Assembly (NCBI RefSeq): GCF_025460765.1
Contig: NZ_JAMWEG010000001.1
Span: forward strand, 434,001 to 498,000
Direction: 5' to 3'
DNA: 64,000 nt
DNA from: Micromonospora sp. MA102
Lineage (GTDB): Bacteria > Actinomycetota > Actinomycetes > Mycobacteriales > Micromonosporaceae
This document shows positions 24,148-34,279 of the stretch, piece by piece (the first letter of the stretch is position 1; every line of letters begins with the position of its first letter). The notes beneath the pieces are model-generated. The model saw nothing but the letters and a program-made list of their open reading frames with translations. It ran no database searches and was not told the origin of the DNA. The position numbers were made by a program, and so were the translations under genes.

Positions 24148-25128
24148 ATGCGGGCCAGTCGTCTCCTGTCCCTCCTGCTGCTGCTCCAGGCCCACGGCCG
24201 GCTGACCGCCGCCGAGCTGGCCCGCCGGCTGGAGGTCTCCGTCCGCACCGTCTACCGGGACGTGGAATCGCTGCACGCCGCCGGCATCCCGCTCTACGGC
24301 GAGGCCGGGCACGCCGGCGGCTACCGGCTCGTGGACGGCTGGCGGACCCGGCTGACCGGGCTCACCGCCGAGGAGGCCGACCGGCTGCTCTTCGCCGGGC
24401 TGCCCGGGCCGGCCGCCGAACTGGGCTACGAGTCGGTGGTGGCCACCCTGCAACTGAAGCTGCGCGCCGCGCTGCCGCCGCCGCTCGCCGACCGGGCCGC
24501 CCGGCTCGAGCAACGCTTCCACCTGGACACCCCCGGCTGGTACTCCGACGGCGATTCGTCGCCGTACCTGGCCGCCGCGGCCGAGGCGGTGTGGCGGGAG
24601 CACCGGGTCCGGGTCCGCTACCGGAGCTGGAGCGGCGAGGTCAGCCGGGTCCTCGAACCGTACGGGCTGGTGCTCAAGGGCGGCCGCTGGTACGTGGTGG
24701 CCGCCCGCCCGGACCGGGCCGAGCCGGCGACCTACCGGGTCAACCAGATCCTCAACCTGACCCCGCTGGACGAGCCGTTCGACCGGCCGGAGTTCGACCT
24801 GCCGGCCTGGTGGCGGGCACACGTGGCCGCCTTCCGGGCCGGGCTGCACCAGGACGAGGCGACCATCCGGCTCTCGCCCGCCGGCCGGGCGCGGCTGCGC
24901 GAGATCGCCAGCGACGCGGTGGTCGGGGCGGTGGACGCCGGCGCCGGGCCGCCCGACGCGGAGGGTTGGGTGCGGGCCGTCGTACCCATCGAGTCGCTCA
25001 CCCACGCGCACGGCGACCTGCTGCGGCTCGGCGCCGAGGTGGAGGTCCTCTCCCCCGCCGCGCTGCGCGACCGGCTGGCGGAGACCGCCACCGCCCTGGC
25101 CGCCCTCTACCACCGGCCACCGGCCTGA
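24148..25128 (+). CDS. WYL-domain HTH regulator (YafY/DeoR type)
   Basis: 326 residues: HTH_11 winged helix ([34 protein letters not shown] region, residues 5-40) and a WYL domain ([31 protein letters not shown] region, with the W-Y signature in GGRWYVVA), then a WCX-like C-terminal part. WYL proteins bind ligands or nucleic acid. It probably controls the divergent two-gene unit via the palindrome at 24127. Stop is 7 bases from the convergent MFS stop. Confidence 0.88.
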   Translation: MRASRLLSLLLLLQAHGRLTAAELARRLEVSVRTVYRDVESLHAAGIPLYGEAGHAGGYRLVDGWRTRLTGLTAEEADRLLFAGLPGPAAELGYESVVATLQLKLRAALPPPLADRAARLEQRFHLDTPGWYSDGDSSPYLAAAAEAVWREHRVRVRYRSWSGEVSRVLEPYGLVLKGGRWYVVAARPDRAEPATYRVNQILNLTPLDEPFDRPEFDLPAWWRAHVAAFRAGLHQDEATIRLSPAGRARLREIASDAVVGAVDAGAGPPDAEGWVRAVVPIESLTHAHGDLLRLGAEVEVLSPAALRDRLAETATALAALYHRPPA

Positions 25129-25135
25129 CCGCGCG

Positions 25136-26377
25136 CTACGGGCGGCCCGCCCGACGCAGGACGGCGGCGCCCGCCGCAGCGCCGAGGGCCTGGCAGGCGG
25201 CCACGCCGAGCAGCAGCAGGCCGACCCCCGAGCCGGTGAGGGCACCGGCGAGTGCCGCGCCGGCGGCGGCCGCGCCGCACTTCAGGCCGGCGCCGACGGT
25301 GAACACCTGGGTGCGTGCCTCCGGCGGCGCCTCCCGCTCCCGCACCGCGAGCACCGCGCAGAACAGCGGGCCGTTCAGCATCCCGACGGCGGCGAACAGC
25401 GGCAGCGTGGCCCACACCGACGGCACGAGCGGCACCAGCGCGAACGGCACCGCCATGGCGAGCACGCTGACCAGGACCACCCGCTCGGGCGGGTGCGAGC
25501 GGATCGGATGGCGCGCGGACCACAACGAGCCGACCAGCCCGCCGACCGACGCGGCCGCCAGGAACAGCCCGGTGTACGAGGTGTGCTGGAACCGGCCGGC
25601 GAGCAGCGCCGCGACCACCGGCAGGGCGCCGACGCCGAGCTGCCCGAGGCTGCTGGCCAGGGTCACCGCGCCGAGCCGGGGCCGCCGCCACAGCAGCGGC
25701 ACCCCGCCCAGCGGGTCGCGCCGGCCGGGCCCCGCGTCGCGGCGTGCGCGCGCCGCGCGGTCGCGGATCGGCAGCGTCCACAGCATGAGGCCGCCCACGG
25801 CCACGAGCGCGGCCAGCACCACTGTCGCCGCGGTGGCGCCCGCCGCCCCGGCGACGACCGCCGCGATGGCCGGACCGGCGATGCCCGCCAGGTTGTACGA
25901 CGTGGCGTCGATGCCGAACGCGGTGTCCAGCCGGTCCGGGACGAGGTCGCCCAGCAGGCTCGTCATCCCGCCCAGCATGATCGGCGCGAGGCACCCGGCC
26001 AGCACGACGAGGGCGATCGACAGCGGCCGGGACGTGGCCGCCGACGCCACGGCGGCGACCAGCGCCCCACCGTACCCGAGCAGGGCGAAGGTGTAGAACA
26101 GGCGGCGCCGGCGCACCGCGTCGGCGACCGCGCCGACCACCGGGCCGGCCACCACGTGCGGCACCATGAGCGCCGCCACCAGCAGCCCTCCGTACGCCGC
26201 GCTGCCGGTCCGCTCGATCGCCAGCAGCACCAGGGCCACCCGGGCGCCCTCGTCGGCCAGGCGCACCAGCACGGCGGCCGTGGCGTAGCGGCCGAGCACC
26301 GCCCGCGGCCGACCGTCCACATCCGGCATCGCGGGCGCCCGCTCCAGCACCATCCCGCTGCCCTCCCCCGCCGTCAT
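25136..26377 (-). CDS. MFS transporter
   Basis: About 413 residues with twelve membrane segments; TM2-3 loop ADAVRRRRLFYTF and the LVPDRLDTAFGIDATSYNLAG region resemble drug-efflux MFS proteins. ATG 26377 is used; GTGs at 26395/26392 just after AAGGA would add six residues. No regulator lies on its strand nearby. Substrate unknown. Confidence 0.8.
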   Translation of the reverse strand: MTAGEGSGMVLERAPAMPDVDGRPRAVLGRYATAAVLVRLADEGARVALVLLAIERTGSAAYGGLLVAALMVPHVVAGPVVGAVADAVRRRRLFYTFALLGYGGALVAAVASAATSRPLSIALVVLAGCLAPIMLGGMTSLLGDLVPDRLDTAFGIDATSYNLAGIAGPAIAAVVAGAAGATAATVVLAALVAVGGLMLWTLPIRDRAARARRDAGPGRRDPLGGVPLLWRRPRLGAVTLASSLGQLGVGALPVVAALLAGRFQHTSYTGLFLAAASVGGLVGSLWSARHPIRSHPPERVVLVSVLAMAVPFALVPLVPSVWATLPLFAAVGMLNGPLFCAVLAVREREAPPEARTQVFTVGAGLKCGAAAAGAALAGALTGSGVGLLLLGVAACQALGAAAGAAVLRRAGRP

Positions 26378-26500
26378 GACCGCCTGCCTCACCACTCCTT
26401 ACCCCGCGGCCGCGGGCCGGAACGCGTGCCCGCCCAAGGTGTACGTCTCGGATCGATCTGCTCGCGGGCCCGATCCCGGTCGACGGGGCAGGCAGGCGGG

Positions 26501-27976
26501 TCAGCGCAGGCCGCGGAGGACGGCGCCCAGCGTGGTCAGGGCGCGGTCGATGTCCGAGGGCGGATTGGCGGCGTAGCCGAGGACGAGGCCGGGTGGTTGC
26601 GGGCGCTGGCCGTGCCAGGACAGCGGCTGCACCTTGACGCCCCGGCGCAGGGCCGCCGCGGCCAGCGCCGTGTCGTCGACCTCGCCGGGCAGGGTGACCA
26701 GCAGGTGCAGGCCGGCGGCGGCGCCGTGCACCACCGCGCCGGGCAGGTGCTCCCGGACCGCCCGGATCATCGCGTCCCGGCGGCGGACGTGCCGGCGGCG
26801 CAGCAGCCGCAGGTGGCGTTCCAGCGCGCCGGAGTCCATCAGCTCGGCCAGCACCAGCTGCGGCAGGGCGGCGTTGCCGAGGTCGGCCATCCGCTTGGCC
26901 GCCACCAGGTCGGCGTGCCAGCGTGCCGGCATCAGAACCCAGCCGATCCGCAGCGCCGGGGCGAGCAGCTTGGACACGCTGCCGGTGTAGCAGACCTGGT
27001 CCGGCAGCATCCCGCGCAGCGCCGGCACCGGCGGGCGGTCGTAGCGGTGCTCGGCGTCGTAGTCGTCCTCGATGACCAGCCCGCCGCGCCGCGCCCAGCG
27101 CAGCAGCCGGCGGCGCCGGTCGCCGTCGAGCACCACCCCCGTCGGGAACTGGTGCGCCGGCGTGAGCATGACGGCCGGGGCACCGCTGGACTCCAGCCGG
27201 TCGACCCGCAGGCCGTCGGCGTCGACCGGCACCGGCGGGGTGTCCAGCCGCCAGTTGTTCAGGTGCTGGCGTACGCCGAGCGAGCCGGGATCCTCCACGG
27301 CCACCGTGTGCACCCCGTGGGTGTGCAGCACCTGGGCGAGCAGGCCGAGCGCCTGGGACACCCCGGCCACGACCACCACCTCGGCCGGGTCCACCCGGAT
27401 GCCGCGGTTGCGGGCCAGCCAGGTGGCGACGGCGAGCCGCAGCGCGGGGGTGCCGGTCGGGTCGCCGTACCCGAAGGCGGCGGGCGCCAGGCGGTGCAGC
27501 ACGGCGCGTTCCGCGCGCAGCCAGGCCGCGCGGGGAAAGGCCGCCAGATCGGGTACGCCGGGCGTCAGGTCCAGCTCCGCCGGAGCGTTGCGCAGCGCGT
27601 CGAAGACCGTGGTGTCCGGCCGCGCGGCGAACACCTCCGGCGGGCGGCGTGGCGCCGGCGCCCGGGTGACCACGGCGGCCGGCGTGGCCACCACGACGGT
27701 GCCGGCCCGGCCCCGCCCGACCACGTGCCCGTCCTCGGTCAGCCGCTGGTACGCCTCGGTCACCACGCCCCGGGACACGCCCAGCTCGGCGGCGAGCACC
27801 CGGCTGGCCGGCAGCCGGGCGCCCACCGGCACCCGACCGTCGGCGATCGCGGCCCGCAGCCGGGCGGCCAGCCAGTCGGCACGCCCGCCCGGCGGGGCCT
27901 CGCCGACGTCGAGCTGGAGGAAGTCGGCACCGGGCGTTATGGACCCCTCGACCGTCGACTGTTTGGCCCTGTCCAT
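26501..27976 (-). CDS. MocR-type regulator (GntR HTH + aminotransferase domain)
   Basis: 491 residues: N-terminal GntR wHTH (LPASRVLAAELGVSRGVV) and C-terminal fold-type I aminotransferase domain with PLP lysine in TGSVSKLLAPALR and VIEDDYDAE. MocR proteins sense PLP, amino acids or GABA. Divergent (29-base gap) from a LysE-type amino-acid exporter, which is its probable target. Confidence 0.88.
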   Translation of the reverse strand: MDRAKQSTVEGSITPGADFLQLDVGEAPPGGRADWLAARLRAAIADGRVPVGARLPASRVLAAELGVSRGVVTEAYQRLTEDGHVVGRGRAGTVVVATPAAVVTRAPAPRRPPEVFAARPDTTVFDALRNAPAELDLTPGVPDLAAFPRAAWLRAERAVLHRLAPAAFGYGDPTGTPALRLAVATWLARNRGIRVDPAEVVVVAGVSQALGLLAQVLHTHGVHTVAVEDPGSLGVRQHLNNWRLDTPPVPVDADGLRVDRLESSGAPAVMLTPAHQFPTGVVLDGDRRRRLLRWARRGGLVIEDDYDAEHRYDRPPVPALRGMLPDQVCYTGSVSKLLAPALRIGWVLMPARWHADLVAAKRMADLGNAALPQLVLAELMDSGALERHLRLLRRRHVRRRDAMIRAVREHLPGAVVHGAAAGLHLLVTLPGEVDDTALAAAALRRGVKVQPLSWHGQRPQPPGLVLGYAANPPSDIDRALTTLGAVLRGLR

Positions 27977-28005
27977 CCGACCATTATGGGCCCAGGCTGG
28001 ACCTC

Positions 28006-28617
28006 GTGAGCATCGCCTTTCTGCTGACCACGCTCGTCGTGGTGATCACCCCGGGCACCGGGGTCGTCTACACCCTCGCCACCGGTCTCTCCGCCGGCCG
28101 CCGGGCCGGCCTGGTGGCCGCCGCGGGCTGCACCCTCAGCCTCGTGCCGCACCTGGTCGCCGCGGTGACCGGGCTGGCGGCCCTGCTCCGCGCCGGCACC
28201 CCGGCGTTCCGGGTGGTGACCTGGCTGGGCGTGGCGTACCTGCTCTGGATGGCGTGGGCGGCGCTGCGCGATCGCGGCCCATTGCCGGTGGACGAGCACC
28301 GCCCGCCCCGCCCGGCCGGCCAGCTGTTCCGCGACGGGGTGCTGATGAACCTGCTCAACCCCAAGGTGACCGTCTTCTTCGTGGCGTTCCTGCCGCAGTT
28401 CGTCCCGCCGGACGCGCTGGACGCGCCGGTCCGGATGCTGGCCTGCGGCGCGGTGTTCATGGCGGCCACCCTGGTGGTCTTCGCCGGGTACGCGCTGCTG
28501 GCCGGCGCCCTGCGCCGCCGCGTGCTGGCCCGGCCCCGGCTCACCGCGCTGCTGCGGCACGGCTTCGCCGGCAGTTTCCTCGCCCTGGGCCTCGGCCTGG
28601 CCCTCACCGCCCGATAG
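28006..28617 (+). CDS. LysE-family amino-acid exporter
   Basis: 203 residues with about six membrane helices and the LysE/RhtB signature at the N-terminus (TLVVVITPGTGVVYTLATGL) and central MNLLNPKVTVFFVAFLPQFV. Exports an amino acid or homoserine-lactone-like compound. GTG start 29 bases from the divergent MocR gene; the B3/B4 gene follows 9 bases later in the same operon. Confidence 0.88.
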   Translation: MSIAFLLTTLVVVITPGTGVVYTLATGLSAGRRAGLVAAAGCTLSLVPHLVAAVTGLAALLRAGTPAFRVVTWLGVAYLLWMAWAALRDRGPLPVDEHRPPRPAGQLFRDGVLMNLLNPKVTVFFVAFLPQFVPPDALDAPVRMLACGAVFMAATLVVFAGYALLAGALRRRVLARPRLTALLRHGFAGSFLALGLGLALTAR

Positions 28618-28626
28618 GAGTTTCCC

Positions 28627-29352
28627 GTGCGCTTCCGGCACTCCCCGCAGGTCTGGTCGACCTTTCCCGAACTGACCTGCGGCGTCCTGCACGCCACCGG
28701 CATCACCCCCGACGTCGACGTCACGCCGCGGCTCGCCCGGTACGCCGACACCGCCCGGGCCCGCCTCGCCGGCGGCACGGAAGGTGGCTTCCCGGAGATC
28801 CAGGCCTGGCGGCGGGCCTTCGCCCGGGCGGGTTCGCCCCCGACCCGCTACCGGTGCGCCGCCGAGTCGCTGCTGCGCCGGTTCCGCCGCGAGGGGACGC
28901 TGCCCCGGCTGCACCCGCTGGTCGACCTGGGCAACGCCCTCTCCCTCGGCTACGCCGTGCCGGTGGCCGTGCTGGATCTCGCCCGGATCTCCGGGGACCT
29001 GACCGTGCGCCCGGCTCTCGGCACGGAGGTCTACCGGACCCTCGGCGGGGACGAGGAGCATCCGGAGCCGGATGAGCTGATCTTCGCCGACGCGGCCGGC
29101 CGGGCGCACTCCCGGCGCTGGACGCACCGGCAGAGCGGCGCGTCGGCGGTGCGCGCGGAGACCGCCGAGGTGCTGGTGGTGATCGAGGCGATGCACGACG
29201 ACGGGCCCCGGGTCGTGCCCCGGATGCTCGCGGAGCTGGCCGCCGCGCTGGCCGCGGACTGGGCGGCGCCGACCCGGACGGCGGTGCTCACCGCCGGGGC
29301 GCCCGACTTCGTGGTGTCCGAGCGGACCGGCGCGGCCGCCGCCGGCCGCTAG
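28627..29352 (+). CDS. B3/B4 tRNA-binding domain protein
   Basis: 241 residues of the stand-alone B3/B4 domain also found in phenylalanyl-tRNA synthetase beta subunits: LVDLGNALSLGYAVPVAVLDL is the conserved core. Members are thought to bind or edit amino acids or aminoacyl-tRNAs. GTG 28627 has AGGAG overlapping the LysE stop, so it is co-transcribed with the exporter and the MocR system. Confidence 0.8.
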   Translation: MRFRHSPQVWSTFPELTCGVLHATGITPDVDVTPRLARYADTARARLAGGTEGGFPEIQAWRRAFARAGSPPTRYRCAAESLLRRFRREGTLPRLHPLVDLGNALSLGYAVPVAVLDLARISGDLTVRPALGTEVYRTLGGDEEHPEPDELIFADAAGRAHSRRWTHRQSGASAVRAETAEVLVVIEAMHDDGPRVVPRMLAELAAALAADWAAPTRTAVLTAGAPDFVVSERTGAAAAGR

Positions 29353-29456
29353 CCGCCCGCGTGGCGGCGTGCCGCCGCCGGGTGGTCCGGGTCGTCGGTC
29401 CTCAGGAGGTCGTCGAAACCGGTGGGACGCCGGGCGGGCGGCGGCATGATCGGGGC

Positions 29457-29885
29457 ATGGAGCGACGACCGGCCCGCGGGCACCGGAACATCCCGCACAC
29501 CGCCGACGTCCGCATCGAGGCGTGGGCGCCGGACCGGGAGGGCTGCGTGGCCGAGGCGGTCACCGCGCTGGTGGACACCTTCGTGGACACCACGGGGGCG
29601 GTCGCCGACGGGGAGACCGGGTTCCGGGTGCCGCCGGGCGCCGACGCGGACCTGCTGGTCGGCGTCCTCGACGAGGTGATCTTCCGGCTGGAGACGGCGG
29701 ACGAGCTGCCGCTGGAGACCGAGGTGCGTACGGCCGACGACGGCGGCCTGGCGGTGCGCTGGCGGACCACCGGCACCGACGCGGTGGAGCTGGTGGGCGC
29801 GGTTCCCAAGGCGGTGTCCCTGCACGAGCTGCGCTTCGCGGCGGAGCCCGCCGGCTGGCGCTGCGCGGTGACGCTGGACGTGTGA
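29457..29885 (+). CDS. Archease, RtcB cofactor
   Basis: 142 residues with the archease core HTADVRIEAWAPDREG near the start (Asp metal ligand), internal IFRLETADELPL and the C-terminal GAVPKAVSLHELRF...VTLDV. Archease promotes guanylylation and multiple turnover of the RNA ligase RtcB. Here it faces rtcB tail to tail, 6 bases apart, instead of sharing an operon. ATG 29457 is used. Confidence 0.88.
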   Translation: MERRPARGHRNIPHTADVRIEAWAPDREGCVAEAVTALVDTFVDTTGAVADGETGFRVPPGADADLLVGVLDEVIFRLETADELPLETEVRTADDGGLAVRWRTTGTDAVELVGAVPKAVSLHELRFAAEPAGWRCAVTLDV

Positions 29886-29891
29886 GCGGGC

Positions 29892-31310
29892 TCAGCCCTT
29901 CACCACGCCGAGCGGCACGAGCCGCGCCACCTTCCGGCACAGGCCGGCCCCCTCGGCCGCCGCCACCACGGCGGTGACGTCCTTGTACGCGGCCGGCATC
30001 TCCTCGGCCAGCCCGCGCCGGCTGGCGCCCCGCACCGCGATGTCCTGCGCCTCCAGCTCGCGGCGCGGGTCGTGCCCGGCGACCGCCCGGGTGGCCTGCT
30101 TGCGGCTCTGCACCCGGCCCGCCCCGTGGCAGGTGGACGCCCAGGCCGGCGAGCCGGCCACGCCGGTGAGCACGTACGAGCCGGTGCCCATGGAGCCGGG
30201 GATGAGGACCGGCTGCCCGGCCGGGCGCAGGTCGTCGGGCAGCTCGGGGTGTCCCGGCGGGAGGGCCCGGGTGGCGCCCTTGCGGTGCACGCAGAGCGGG
30301 CGCCGCGCCCCGTCCACGTCGTGCGTCTCGATCTTGGCGAGGTTGTGCGAGATGTCGTACACCAGGTCGAGGTCGCAGCCGGTGACCCGGGCGAACACCT
30401 GCCGGGCGGCGTGGGCGAGCAGCTGCCGGTTGGCCCGGGCGTAGTTGGCCGCGGCGGCCATCGCCCCGAGGTAGGCCCGGCCCTCGTGGGACGAGACCGG
30501 CGCGCAGGCCAGCTGCCGGTCGGGCACGTGGATGCCGTGCCGGGGCATCACCTTCTCCATCTCCCGGACGTAGTCCGTGCAGATCTGGTGGCCCAGCCCC
30601 CGCGACCCGCAGTGGATCATGACGCAGACCTGGCCGGCGCGCAGCCCGAAGGCCTCCGCCACGGCCTCGTCGTAGACCTCCTCCACCGCCTGCACCTCCA
30701 GGAAGTGGTTACCGGAGCCGAGGCTGCCGACCTGGCGGGCGCCGCGCTCCACCGCCCGCTCGCTCACCTGGGCCGGGTTCGCGTCGCCCACCGCCCCCTG
30801 GTCCTCGCAGCGGTCCAGGTCCCGCTGGACGCCGAAGCCGCGCTCGACGGCGTACCGGGAGCCGCCGCGGAGCACCGCGTCGAGCTCGGCCCGGTCGGTC
30901 AGGTGCCACACGGCGCCCTTGCCCATGCCGCGGGGGGTGGACTCGCTCAGCCCGTCCATGACGGCGTCCAGCCGGGGGCGCAGCGCGGCCCGGTCCAGGT
31001 CGGCGGTGAGCAGCCGTACCCCGCAGGAGATGTCGAAGCCGACCCCGCCGGGCGAGACCACTCCCCCGTCCTCGACGTCGGTGGCGGCGACCCCGCCGAT
31101 CGGGAAGCCGTAGCCCCAGTGCACGTCCGGCATGGCGTAGGAGGCGCCCACGATGCCGGGCAGGGTGGCCACGTTCGCCACCTGCTCCAGCGACTTGTCC
31201 GCCCCGGCGTCCGGCAGCAGCGCGCGGGAGGCGAAGACCACGCCCGGCACCCGCATCGGCTCGTGCCGGTCGATCCGGAACCGGTACGGCGACTCCTCGA
31301 CCAGGTCCAT
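29892..31310 (-). CDS. rtcB: RNA-splicing ligase RtcB
   Basis: 472 residues, full length. Manganese and guanylylation residues are all visible: Asp and Cys in [12 protein letters not shown], His in [10 protein letters not shown], His in [14 protein letters not shown], His in YDISHNLAK, and the GMP-accepting His in STCHGAGR. Joins 2',3'-cyclic phosphate or 3'-phosphate RNA to 5'-OH RNA using GTP, in RNA repair. Convergent with its cofactor archease. ATG 31310. Confidence 0.93.
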   Translation of the reverse strand: MDLVEESPYRFRIDRHEPMRVPGVVFASRALLPDAGADKSLEQVANVATLPGIVGASYAMPDVHWGYGFPIGGVAATDVEDGGVVSPGGVGFDISCGVRLLTADLDRAALRPRLDAVMDGLSESTPRGMGKGAVWHLTDRAELDAVLRGGSRYAVERGFGVQRDLDRCEDQGAVGDANPAQVSERAVERGARQVGSLGSGNHFLEVQAVEEVYDEAVAEAFGLRAGQVCVMIHCGSRGLGHQICTDYVREMEKVMPRHGIHVPDRQLACAPVSSHEGRAYLGAMAAAANYARANRQLLAHAARQVFARVTGCDLDLVYDISHNLAKIETHDVDGARRPLCVHRKGATRALPPGHPELPDDLRPAGQPVLIPGSMGTGSYVLTGVAGSPAWASTCHGAGRVQSRKQATRAVAGHDPRRELEAQDIAVRGASRRGLAEEMPAAYKDVTAVVAAAEGAGLCRKVARLVPLGVVKG

Positions 31311-31385
31311 CCGGCCCGGCTACCCCGGTCGCGAGCGGTTACACCCCGTCTGATTCAGCCCGCCCGATCCGGGTAGTGCGCCAGC

Positions 31386-32192
31386 ATGCCCCAGCGATAC
31401 GAGGAATACGACAGGATCGCCGTCGTGACCGGCGCGGACTCCGGCATCGGCAAGGCGTGCGCCGTGGCGCTCGCCGAGGCCGGCTTCGACATCGGCATCA
31501 CCTGGTACGGCGACCCGGACGGCGCCGAGCGCACCGCCGCCGAGGTACGCGCCGTCGGCCGCCGCTGCGAGGTGGCCGAGATGGACCTGACCCGGCTGCC
31601 CGAGGGCGCCGCGGCCGTCGACGAGCTGGCCGACCGGCTCGGCGGGCTCGGCGTGCTTGTCAACAACGCCGGCACCGGGCTGGCCACGCCGTTCGTCGAC
31701 GTGGCCTGGGAGCAGTGGCGGGAGGTGCTCGCCGTGGACCTGGACGGGCCGTTCCTCTGCTCCCAGCGGGCGGCCCGGCGGATGCGGGCAGCCGGCCGGG
31801 GCGGCCGGATCATCAGCATCACCAGCGTGCACGAGCACGCCCCGCGGGTCGGCTCGTCGGCGTACTGCGCGGCGAAGGGCGGGCTGGGCCTGCTCACCAA
31901 GGTGATGGCGCAGGAGTTGGCGGCGGACGGGATCACCGTCAACGCGGTGGCGCCCGGTGAGATCGCCACCCCGATGACCGGCCAGGAGGACGTGGACCCG
32001 TTCACCCAGGAACGCCCGGGGGTGCCGGTGGGGCGGCCCGGGGACGCCCGGGAGGTGGCGGCGGTCGTTGCCCTGCTCGCCTCGCCCGGCGCCGCCTATG
32101 TCACCGGGGCGTCCTGGCCGGTGGACGGGGGGATGTTGATGATGGGTCCGCAGGCGTCGTCGTTGCCCGACGATTCGTGGCGGTCGGTCTGA
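31386..32192 (+). CDS. SDR-family oxidoreductase
   Basis: 268 residues. Cofactor loop VVTGADSGIGKACA, NNAG motif, catalytic Ser in ISITSVHEH, YCAAK, and the C-terminal VTGASWPVDGGM typical of classical SDRs (glucose-1-dehydrogenase or 3-oxoacyl reductase-like). Substrate unknown. Stops 7 bases before the convergent oppF stop. Confidence 0.87.
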   Translation: MPQRYEEYDRIAVVTGADSGIGKACAVALAEAGFDIGITWYGDPDGAERTAAEVRAVGRRCEVAEMDLTRLPEGAAAVDELADRLGGLGVLVNNAGTGLATPFVDVAWEQWREVLAVDLDGPFLCSQRAARRMRAAGRGGRIISITSVHEHAPRVGSSAYCAAKGGLGLLTKVMAQELAADGITVNAVAPGEIATPMTGQEDVDPFTQERPGVPVGRPGDAREVAAVVALLASPGAAYVTGASWPVDGGMLMMGPQASSLPDDSWRSV

Positions 32193-32199
32193 GGGGTGG

Positions 32200-33204
32200 T
32201 CAGCCCGGCACAGCCTCCCTGGTCTCGGACAGTGCTCCCCTCTCGGGGTAGTGGCAGGCGGTGGCCTGGTTGCCGCCGTCCCGGCTGACGAGGGCGGGTT
32301 CCTCGGTGGCGCAGCGTTCCTGGGCTTTCCAGCAGCGGGTGCGGAAGCGGCAGCCCGACGGTGGGTTGAGTGGGGTGGGCACATCGCCGGTGAGGCGGAT
32401 CCGCCCGGCCGGCCCGAGCGCGGTGACGTCGGGGATGGCCGACAGCAGGGCCCTGGTGTAGGGGTGCTGCGGCCGTTGGTAGATGTCGTCGCGGTCACCG
32501 ATCTCGACGATCTTGCCGAGGTACATGACGGCGACGCGGTGGCAGAAGTGCCGCACCACGGCGAGGTCGTGGGCGATGAAGACGAACGCCAGGTCGAGGT
32601 CGCGTTGCAGGTCGCGCAGCAGGTTGATGACCTGGGCCTGGATGGAGACGTCCAGGGCCGAGACGGGTTCGTCGGCGACGATGAGCTTCGGGCGCAGCGC
32701 GAGGGCGCGGGCGATGCCGATGCGCTGGCGCTGCCCGCCGGAGAACTCGTGCGGGTAGCGGTTGTAGTGCTCCGGGTTCAACCCGACCAGTTCCAGCAGT
32801 TCCTGCACGCGCTTGCGGATGCCGCCCGGCGGGTTGATCCGGTTGACCTGCAACGGCATGGCCACGATCCGCCCGACGGTGTGCCGGGGGTTCAGCGAGG
32901 CGTAGGGGTCCTGGAAGATGATCTGCAGGTCCTGCCGCAGCGGCCGCAACGCACCCCGCCGGGCGTGGGTGATGTCCCGCCCGGCGAACTCGATGGTGCC
33001 GGAGGTCGGCTCCAGCAGCCGCACCAGCATCCGACCCGTGGTGGTCTTCCCGCAGCCGGACTCCCCGACCAGGCCGAGGGTCTCCCCCGGCCGCACGTCG
33101 AAGTCCACACCGTCGACGGCCCGGACCAGGCTGCCGGCGCGGAAACCGCCGCGCACCGGGAAGTGCTTGGCGAGACCGCGGACCTTGAGCAGCGGTTGGG
33201 TCAT
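32200..33204 (-). CDS. oppF: Peptide ABC transporter ATP-binding protein
   Basis: 334 residues. Walker [11 protein letters not shown]-loop [11 protein letters not shown], signature SGGQRQR, Walker [13 protein letters not shown], then the C-terminal oligopeptide extension with the Cys cluster CRFRTRC...C. Last gene of the operon; its ATG overlaps the oppD stop by 4 bases. Energises import with OppD. Confidence 0.92.
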   Translation of the reverse strand: MTQPLLKVRGLAKHFPVRGGFRAGSLVRAVDGVDFDVRPGETLGLVGESGCGKTTTGRMLVRLLEPTSGTIEFAGRDITHARRGALRPLRQDLQIIFQDPYASLNPRHTVGRIVAMPLQVNRINPPGGIRKRVQELLELVGLNPEHYNRYPHEFSGGQRQRIGIARALALRPKLIVADEPVSALDVSIQAQVINLLRDLQRDLDLAFVFIAHDLAVVRHFCHRVAVMYLGKIVEIGDRDDIYQRPQHPYTRALLSAIPDVTALGPAGRIRLTGDVPTPLNPPSGCRFRTRCWKAQERCATEEPALVSRDGGNQATACHYPERGALSETREAVPG

Positions 33205-34265
33205 CGGGCCACCCCCACGTGCGCGATCTCGTCACGGTAGAGGCGCTGCCGGGCGGCCTCCGGCAGGTGGCAGGCGACCAGGTGCCCGCGCTCGGTCGCC
33301 GGAAGCAGGTCGGGCACCTCGGTGCGGGAGCGGTCGCCGTTACGGCCGGCGTACCGGCAGCGCGGATGGAATGCGCACCCCGACGGCAGGTTGATCAACG
33401 ACGGCGGGTTGCCCTTGATCGGCACCAGGTCCGCGTCCGCGTCACCGTGCAACGACGGCACGCTCGACAACAACCCCCACGTGTACGGATGCTGCGGCCG
33501 CCGCAACACCTGCTCCACACTGCCGTGCTCGACCGCCCGCCCCCCGTACATGACCAGGACGTCATCGGCCACCTGGCTGACCACACCCAGGTCATGCGTG
33601 ATCAGGATGATCGCCGACCGGAACTCATCCTGAAGATCACTGAGCAGATCCAGGATCTGCGCCTGCACCGTCACATCCAACGCCGTGGTCGGCTCGTCAG
33701 CGATCAACAAATCCGGGTCGTTCACCAACGCCATCGCGATCATCGCCCGCTGCCGCATACCCCCGGAGAACTCATGCGGATACTGATCGAACCGCTTCCC
33801 CGGCTGCGGGATCCCCACCCGGCCCAACATGTCCACCGCCCGGGTGCGCGCCTCCCGCTTCCCCGCCCGCGGATGATGCACCCGATACGCCTCCGCGATC
33901 TGCCTGCCGACCATGTAGTACGGATGCAGCGCCGACAACGGATCCTGGAAGATCATCGCCATGTCCCGGCCCCGCAGCCGCCGCACCTCCTCCTCCGGCA
34001 ACCCGACCAACTGACGACCACCCACCGAGATCTCCCCCGAAATGGTGGCCCGCTTCGTGTTGTGCAGACCCAGGATCGCCAGCGACGTGACGCTCTTCCC
34101 CGAACCCGACTCCCCCACGATGCCCAGCGTGCGACCGCGCTCCACCGAGAACGACATCCCGTCCACCGCGCGAACCACGCCGTCCTCCGTGTCGAACCGC
34201 ACCCGCAGGTCGCTCACCCGCAGGTAGGGCCCACCGCCCGGGCGCGGCGCCGGAAGCTCCACCAT
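33201..34265 (-). CDS. oppD: Peptide ABC transporter ATP-binding protein
   Basis: 354 residues. Walker [10 protein letters not shown]-loop [11 protein letters not shown], signature SGGMRQR, Walker [14 protein letters not shown]-loop and C-terminal Cys extension [14 protein letters not shown] 34265 has GGGAGG 7 bases upstream. Its codon choice in 33400-34200 is less G-ending than the flanks, but nothing else suggests separate origin. Confidence 0.92.
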   Translation of the reverse strand: MVELPAPRPGGGPYLRVSDLRVRFDTEDGVVRAVDGMSFSVERGRTLGIVGESGSGKSVTSLAILGLHNTKRATISGEISVGGRQLVGLPEEEVRRLRGRDMAMIFQDPLSALHPYYMVGRQIAEAYRVHHPRAGKREARTRAVDMLGRVGIPQPGKRFDQYPHEFSGGMRQRAMIAMALVNDPDLLIADEPTTALDVTVQAQILDLLSDLQDEFRSAIILITHDLGVVSQVADDVLVMYGGRAVEHGSVEQVLRRPQHPYTWGLLSSVPSLHGDADADLVPIKGNPPSLINLPSGCAFHPRCRYAGRNGDRSRTEVPDLLPATERGHLVACHLPEAARQRLYRDEIAHVGVAR

Positions 34266-34279
34266 GTCGATACCTCCCG

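Noticed and set aside
25493..28009. Very long open frame antisense to the MFS and MocR genes
   Set aside because: Low-complexity Arg/Ala/Gly/Pro composition typical of antisense frames in high-G+C DNA; both opposite genes are clear families.
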